64,000 nt of DNA from Streptomyces virginiae (lineage in GTDB: Bacteria; Actinomycetota; Actinomycetes; Streptomycetales; Streptomycetaceae): the NCBI RefSeq assembly GCF_000720455.1, contig NZ_JOAK01000021.1, positions 41,807 through 105,806 on the forward strand, written 5' to 3'. Made by a program: the position numbers and the translations under genes. This document shows positions 60,050-64,000 of the stretch, piece after piece. The notes below the pieces were generated by a model. It ran no database searches. It saw only the letters and a list, made by a program, of their open reading frames with translations, and was not told the DNA's origin. The first letter of the stretch is position 1, and every line of letters starts with the position of its first letter.

Positions 60050-61362
60050 GCCGTGCCTCCGGTGTCAGTGGTGGGGTCGGTCTCGGTCTCCGGCTCGGCC
60101 GGGCGTCGCGCGGGGGCGGGCCCGGCCTCGGGTTCCGGCGCGGACCCGGCTTCCGGCTCGGGCCCGGCTTCCGGCGCGGACCGGGCTTCCGGCTCGGCCG
60201 TCGGAGCCGACTTGGGGGCCGGTCCGTCGAAGGCGGGCTTCGGGTCGTGCCAGGGGGCGTCGGAGCTGCGGGGTGCGGAGCGGCGCGGTGGGCGCGCCGG
60301 GGCCTCCCCGGCAGGCGTGTCCGTGACCTCTGCGGCCCCGTCGGCCGAGCCTTCGTCCGAAGTCGGGGCCTGGCTCGCGGAGCCGTCCGCTGCCGAGCGG
60401 GTACGGCGCGGCGGGCGGGCCGGGGTTTCCGTGCCCGCAGCGTCCGGGGCAGCGGCCGGGGTGGCGGCCTCGGCGGCCTGGCTGGCGGAGCCTTCCGTGA
60501 CCGAGCGGGTACGGCGGGGCGGGCGGGCCGGGGTTTCCGTGCCCGCGGCGTCCGGGGCAGCGGCCTCGGCGGCCTGGCTGGCGGAGCCTTCCGTGACCGA
60601 GCGGGTACGGCGCGGCGGGCGGGCCGGGGTGTCCGCGGTGGCGGCCTCGGCGGCCTGGGTGGCCGAGCCCTCGGCGACCGAGCGGGCCCGGCGGACGGGG
60701 GCGCCCTCGCGCGGAGCGCGGGCGGCGGCGCCCGCCGCTCCGGCGGCGCGCGGGGTACGGGCAGGACGGGCCGGGGCCGGCGGGAGCTGGCCCTTCAGCG
60801 GACCCCAGTCGTTGGGGTCCGGCACGCCGGGCGGCAGCATCTGACGGCGCTTCGGGGCGTCCGGGTCGTGGGCCTCGCCCGGCTCCTTGGCCCCCGGCCA
60901 GGCCTTCGCGACACGCGCGGCCAGCACGAAGTCCTTGCGCAGCGGGTGCCCCTCGAAGTTCTCCGGGAGGAGGAGGTGCACCAGGTGCGGGTGGTCGGTG
61001 AAGGTGATCCCGAACATCTCGAAGGTCTCGCGCTCGTGCCATTCCGCGCCCGCGTAGACGGCGACCGCCGACGGCAGGGAGGGGGCGCCGTGCGGGACGG
61101 TCGTGCGCAGCAGGAGGCGGCGTACGCGGTGGTTCTCCAGCGAGGCGACGTGCGCGCAGACCCGGAAGCCGGTCCCGGGCTCGTCCACCGCGCTCAGCCA
61201 GTCGAAGTACGTGCAGCCCAGCTTGTCCCGGGCGATCTCCAGGGAGGAGATCCAGCTGCCGACGGGCACGTCCACCGTGAGGACGTCGTACGAGAGCTCG
61301 GCGACGGCCTCGGCGCCGAAGACCGTCGGCGCCGCGTCGGGGAGGGAGTCGTAGAGGTTCAC
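60046..61362 (-). CDS. nuoC: NuoC-like subunit with long repetitive C-terminal tail
   Basis: 438 residues, against about 170-240 for NuoC elsewhere. Residues 1-150 form the 30-kDa subunit domain with the signature [12 protein letters not shown] and GHPLRKDF (110-145). Residues ~165-438 are low complexity, with four tandem 27-41 residue repeats (224-361) sharing [17 protein letters not shown] and TPARPP, then a Pro/Glu/Ala end. The tail is basic in the repeats and acidic at the end. No NuoD domain is fused or adjacent. GTG at 61362 overlaps nuoB by 4 bp. Confidence 0.93.
   Translation of the reverse strand: MNLYDSLPDAAPTVFGAEAVAELSYDVLTVDVPVGSWISSLEIARDKLGCTYFDWLSAVDEPGTGFRVCAHVASLENHRVRRLLLRTTVPHGAPSLPSAVAVYAGAEWHERETFEMFGITFTDHPHLVHLLLPENFEGHPLRKDFVLAARVAKAWPGAKEPGEAHDPDAPKRRQMLPPGVPDPNDWGPLKGQLPPAPARPARTPRAAGAAGAAARAPREGAPVRRARSVAEGSATQAAEAATADTPARPPRRTRSVTEGSASQAAEAAAPDAAGTETPARPPRRTRSVTEGSASQAAEAATPAAAPDAAGTETPARPPRRTRSAADGSASQAPTSDEGSADGAAEVTDTPAGEAPARPPRRSAPRSSDAPWHDPKPAFDGPAPKSAPTAEPEARSAPEAGPEPEAGSAPEPEAGPAPARRPAEPETETDPTTDTGGTA
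60280..60693 (-). repeat. Tandem repeats in the nuoC tail
   Basis: Four imperfect direct repeats of about 81-123 bp. The inner two share a long identical run including the codons for [18 protein letters not shown]. Likely expansion by slippage or recombination. Confidence 0.9.
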
Positions 61363-61952
61363 GCGCCGGCCCCCCCGTCGGGCACGGGCGGGGGCGTGAC
61401 CAGGCCGCTGGTCAGCTGGGAGACGGACGGCCCCGAGGCGTAGCGCTCGGCCAGCGACTCGCGGGCGATCTTCTCCTGGAGCTTGAGGATGCCCTGGAGG
61501 AGCGCTTCCGGGCGCGGCGGGCAGCCGGGCACGTAGACGTCGACGGGGATGATCTGGTCGACGCCCTTGGTCACCGAGTACGAGTCCCAGTACGGGCCGC
61601 CGCAGTTGGAGCAGGCGCCGAAGGAGATGACGTACTTCGGCTCCGGCATCTGCTCGTAGAGCCGCTTGACGGCGGGGGCCATCTTGTCCGTGACGGTGCC
61701 CGAGACGATCATCAGGTCGGCCTGGCGCGGACCCGGTGCGAAGGGGATGACGCCGAGGCGGATGAAGTCGTGCCGGGCCATCGACGCGGCGATGAACTCG
61801 ATCGCGCAGCAGGCGAGGCCGAAGTTGAAGACCCACAGGCTGTACCGGCGGCCCCAGTTCAGGACCACCTTCATCGGTTCCGGGGCCAGACGGGAGAGGA
61901 CTCCGAGGCGCTTGGGCTCCGGGAGCAGCTCCGGCTGAGGTGTCACGTCCAT
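61359..61952 (-). CDS. nuoB: NuoB-like subunit (cluster N2)
   Basis: 20-kDa subunit that holds the terminal cluster N2 in complex I. 197 residues. The four ligands are present: Cys48-Cys49 in FGLACCAIE, Cys114 in GACSNCGG and Cys144 in VPGCPPRP. Cys117 is an additional cysteine. The conserved [11 protein letters not shown] segment is intact. The ATG lies 10 bp inside the end of nuoA. Confidence 0.96.
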   Translation of the reverse strand: MDVTPQPELLPEPKRLGVLSRLAPEPMKVVLNWGRRYSLWVFNFGLACCAIEFIAASMARHDFIRLGVIPFAPGPRQADLMIVSGTVTDKMAPAVKRLYEQMPEPKYVISFGACSNCGGPYWDSYSVTKGVDQIIPVDVYVPGCPPRPEALLQGILKLQEKIARESLAERYASGPSVSQLTSGLVTPPPVPDGGAGA

Positions 61953-62350
61953 TCGAGGACGCCCTTCTTGTACGCATAGAGCAGGCCGACGGCCAGGAAG
62001 CCCAGGAAGATGAACATCTCGACCAGGGTCGTGGCGCCGTAACCGGCGGCGGCGAACACCGTCGCCCACGGGAACAGGAAGATCGAGTCGACGGCGAAGA
62101 TGACGTAGAGGAAGGCGTAGACGTAGTAGCGGACCTGGGTGTGCGCCCAGCCCTCGCCGACGGGGTCCACGCCGCACTCGTAGGTCAGCAGCTTCTCGCG
62201 GGTCGGCACGACGGGCCGCAGGAGGCGGCCCGCGCCGAAGGCGACGGCCACGAAGAGCACACCGAGGGCTGCCAGCAGACCGACGACCGAATAACTCCGG
62301 AAGTAGTCCGCCGCGAGCACGGTTACGGTCGATACCGTTGGTTCGGACAC
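61943..62350 (-). CDS. nuoA: NADH-quinone oxidoreductase-like subunit A
   Basis: Small membrane subunit. 135 residues, three helices, with the conserved YECGVDPVG motif in the first loop and FPWAT in the second helix. I chose the GTG at 62350, with GAGGA 6 nt upstream, over the GTG at 62374, which has none. First gene of the operon. TAGACT at 62399-62404 on the minus strand may be its -10, with a leader of about 40 nt. Confidence 0.94.
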   Translation of the reverse strand: MSEPTVSTVTVLAADYFRSYSVVGLLAALGVLFVAVAFGAGRLLRPVVPTREKLLTYECGVDPVGEGWAHTQVRYYVYAFLYVIFAVDSIFLFPWATVFAAAGYGATTLVEMFIFLGFLAVGLLYAYKKGVLEWT

Positions 62351-62497
62351 GTCCGTTCCTCGCTCCTCGGTCACTGTCGACGATCTGGTACGGACGGGAG
62401 TCTAGGGCCTGCCTCACACGGGGTGGGGTTATCCCCCGTTCACAGCACCCCGGACACCCCATGGCATCGGGTGACCCGGCTTGACAGGCTGTGGCGC

Positions 62498-63685
62498 ATG
62501 ACCACGAGCCATGCCATCCCCGACAACGATCGGCCTCCTCCCGTACGGCCCGTATTCAGTGCCGTCACATGGAAGGAAATCGCCCATCTGGTGATCAACC
62601 TGCCAGAGGGGATCCTCGGATTCGTTTACGCGGTTGTCATGGTTTCCACCGCGGGCGGTCTTTCCGTGACCGCGATCGGACTTCCTTTGCTGGCGGTCGG
62701 TCTCTTTTTGTCCCGTCAATGGGGACGGCTCGAACGGGCCCGCGCGCGAGGGCTGCTGGGCGTACGGGTCGAGGAGCCGACCCCGATCCCCGGACCGCGT
62801 CGGTCCGGCGGGTTCTTCCCCTGGCTGTGGACGAGCATCAAGGATCCGGTCGGCTGGCGGACCGTGCTGTTCATGCTGATCCGGCTGCCGTGGGGGGTAC
62901 TCACCTTCACGGTAGTCCTGACCGGCCTGTTCGTGCTGTGGCCCGTGCTGCCGTACCTGGTGCGGCTGCTGGCGAACGCCGACCGGGCGATGGTACGGGG
63001 GCTCCTGTCGCCCTCCGACGGCCTGGAGCGGCGGATCGCGGAGCTGGAGTCCGACCGGGGCGTGGTGGTCGACACCGCGGCGGCGGACCTGCGGCGCATC
63101 GAGCGGGATCTGCACGACGGGGCGCAGGCGCGGCTGGTCGCGCTGGCGATGGGGCTGGGCCTGGCGAAGGAGAAGCTGCTGGAGGACCCGGAGGGGGCGG
63201 CGGCGATGGTCGACGAGGCCCACGGGGAGGTGAAGCTGGCCCTCCAGGAGCTGCGGGACCTGGCGCGCGGGATCCACCCGGCGGTGCTGACCGACCGGGG
63301 GCTGGACGCGGCGCTGTCGTCGGTGGCGGCGCGGTGCGTGGTGCCGGTGAAGGTGCTGGTGGACCTGCCGGCGGGGCAGGAGGCCCGGCCGGCGGAGGCG
63401 ATCGAGGGGATCGCGTACTTCGTGGTGTCCGAGCTGCTGCAGAACGTGAGCAAGCACGCGAGGGCGAGGGGCGCGACCGTGGAGGTGTGGCGGGCGGGGG
63501 CCCGGCTGATCATCCGGGTGTCGGACGACGGGCGGGGCGGGGCGGACACGTCCGGTGGGAGCGGGCTGGCGGGGCTGGCGGAACGGCTCGGTGCGGTGGA
63601 CGGGGTGCTGGTGGTGGACTCCCCCGAGGGGGAGGGGACGGTGGTGACGGCTGAGCTGCCGTGGCGGGACCGCCGCCGGGGCTGA
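62498..63685 (+). CDS. Sensor histidine kinase (NarL-type, HisKA_3)
   Basis: 395 residues, divergent from nuoA. N-terminal half with about four hydrophobic segments (sensor domain of the PspC/DUF-type family), then [21 protein letters not shown] with the phospho-acceptor His206, the N box [13 protein letters not shown] near 312, and a G box (SDDGRGG, then [14 protein letters not shown]). A partner NarL-type response regulator would be expected next but is not seen before the window ends. CAGGCT 7 nt before the ATG may be a -10 with a leaderless start. Confidence 0.93.
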   Translation: MTTSHAIPDNDRPPPVRPVFSAVTWKEIAHLVINLPEGILGFVYAVVMVSTAGGLSVTAIGLPLLAVGLFLSRQWGRLERARARGLLGVRVEEPTPIPGPRRSGGFFPWLWTSIKDPVGWRTVLFMLIRLPWGVLTFTVVLTGLFVLWPVLPYLVRLLANADRAMVRGLLSPSDGLERRIAELESDRGVVVDTAAADLRRIERDLHDGAQARLVALAMGLGLAKEKLLEDPEGAAAMVDEAHGEVKLALQELRDLARGIHPAVLTDRGLDAALSSVAARCVVPVKVLVDLPAGQEARPAEAIEGIAYFVVSELLQNVSKHARARGATVEVWRAGARLIIRVSDDGRGGADTSGGSGLAGLAERLGAVDGVLVVDSPEGEGTVVTAELPWRDRRRG

Positions 63686-64000
63686 GGCCGCGCCGGCCGT
63701 GGCCGGTTGGTGTCGAGCGGGACTCCCGTCCGGGGTGGGCGGGGGTCCCGTTCGTCCGTCCGGCACGGCGCCGTTCCCCGGGGCGCCGCCCCGGCCCACG
63801 CGCCTCGAACGCCGGCGGGGCCGAACGTGCCGGAGCCGGCTGCGGAGGGTGCGCCGGGGGGCACCGGCGGGGCGGAAGGGCGGCGCCGGATCCGGCGGCG
63901 CCGGATCCGGCGGCGCCGGATCCGGCGGCGCCGGCCCGGTGGGGTGGGGGGTGGGGTTAACCCCCGGGTGGAGATGCCTACTCGCCGCATGGTCTGGGGG
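63686..64000. other. Non-coding GC-rich end of the window
   Basis: 315 bp after the kinase stop with no supported gene. It contains a tandem repeat (63882-63934) and a GGGGTTAACCCCC palindrome at about 63953-63965. A gene could begin just past the end. Confidence 0.6.
63882..63934. repeat. 15-bp tandem repeat with internal palindrome
   Basis: Three exact copies of GGCGCCGGATCCGGC (63882-63926) and a partial fourth. Each copy contains the 12-bp palindrome GCCGGATCCGGC. Confidence 0.95.

Noticed and set aside
62481..62486. Consensus TTGACA just before the histidine kinase
   Set aside because: It lies 11 nt from the ATG with no -10 at proper spacing, so it cannot drive that start. It may be chance.

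Overview
The window is chromosomal DNA from a high-GC actinomycete, almost certainly a Streptomyces. Codon positions are strongly GC-biased, GTG and TTG starts are common, and many -10 hexamers lie 6-7 nt from the start codon (leaderless style). The block order rpsL-rpsG-fusA-tuf, rpoB-rpoC, rplJ-rplL, rplK-rplA, secE-nusG and tRNA-Trp is the streptomycete core. I saw no insertion sequence, prophage, plasmid origin, CRISPR array or rRNA gene.

Layout. 1-3.1 kb: a partial membrane protein and a secreted PGRP-type amidase with a triplicated C-terminal domain. 3.2-12.0 kb: a glycan-assembly cluster with a GT-C transferase, two GT2 transferases, DUF2304, a flippase and rfbD-rfbB, divergent from rfbA-rfbC. 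12.1-16.7 kb: the str operon, all on the minus strand. 16.9-19.4 kb: a YfhO-type membrane protein. 19.5-28.8 kb: rpoC, rpoB, rplL and rplJ with an L10 leader/attenuator. 28.8-30.8 kb: two related lipoproteins. 31-33.8 kb: rplA, rplK, nusG, secE and tRNA-Trp. 34-40.6 kb: aminotransferase, deaminase-like protein, murB, then an MFS exporter/TetR module with matched operators. 40.7-42.2 kb: two MaoC dehydratase subunits, rpmG, tRNA-Met and tRNA-Thr. 42.6-52.1 kb: mixed metabolic, transport and small unknown genes, with tRNA-Tyr, yajQ and htpX. 52.3-62.4 kb: a ten-gene complex I-like operon nuoA-B-C-H-I-J-K-L-M-N without nuoD, E, F or G. 62.5 kb to the end: a sensor histidine kinase and GC-rich repeats.

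How the genes work together. Most of the window is the translation and transcription core with its own control elements: a rpsL promoter with an embedded inverted repeat, a rpoB promoter with an adjacent palindrome, an L10 attenuator, and hairpins in the fusA-tuf and rpoB-rpoC gaps. The cell-envelope theme recurs: dTDP-rhamnose synthesis feeding a glycosyltransferase/flippase cluster, murB, a PGRP amidase and HadAB-type fatty-acid dehydratases. The most unusual assembly is the nuo operon. It keeps the membrane arm and the NuoB/NuoI Fe-S subunits but has no NADH module and no NuoD, and its NuoC carries a 270-residue repetitive tail.
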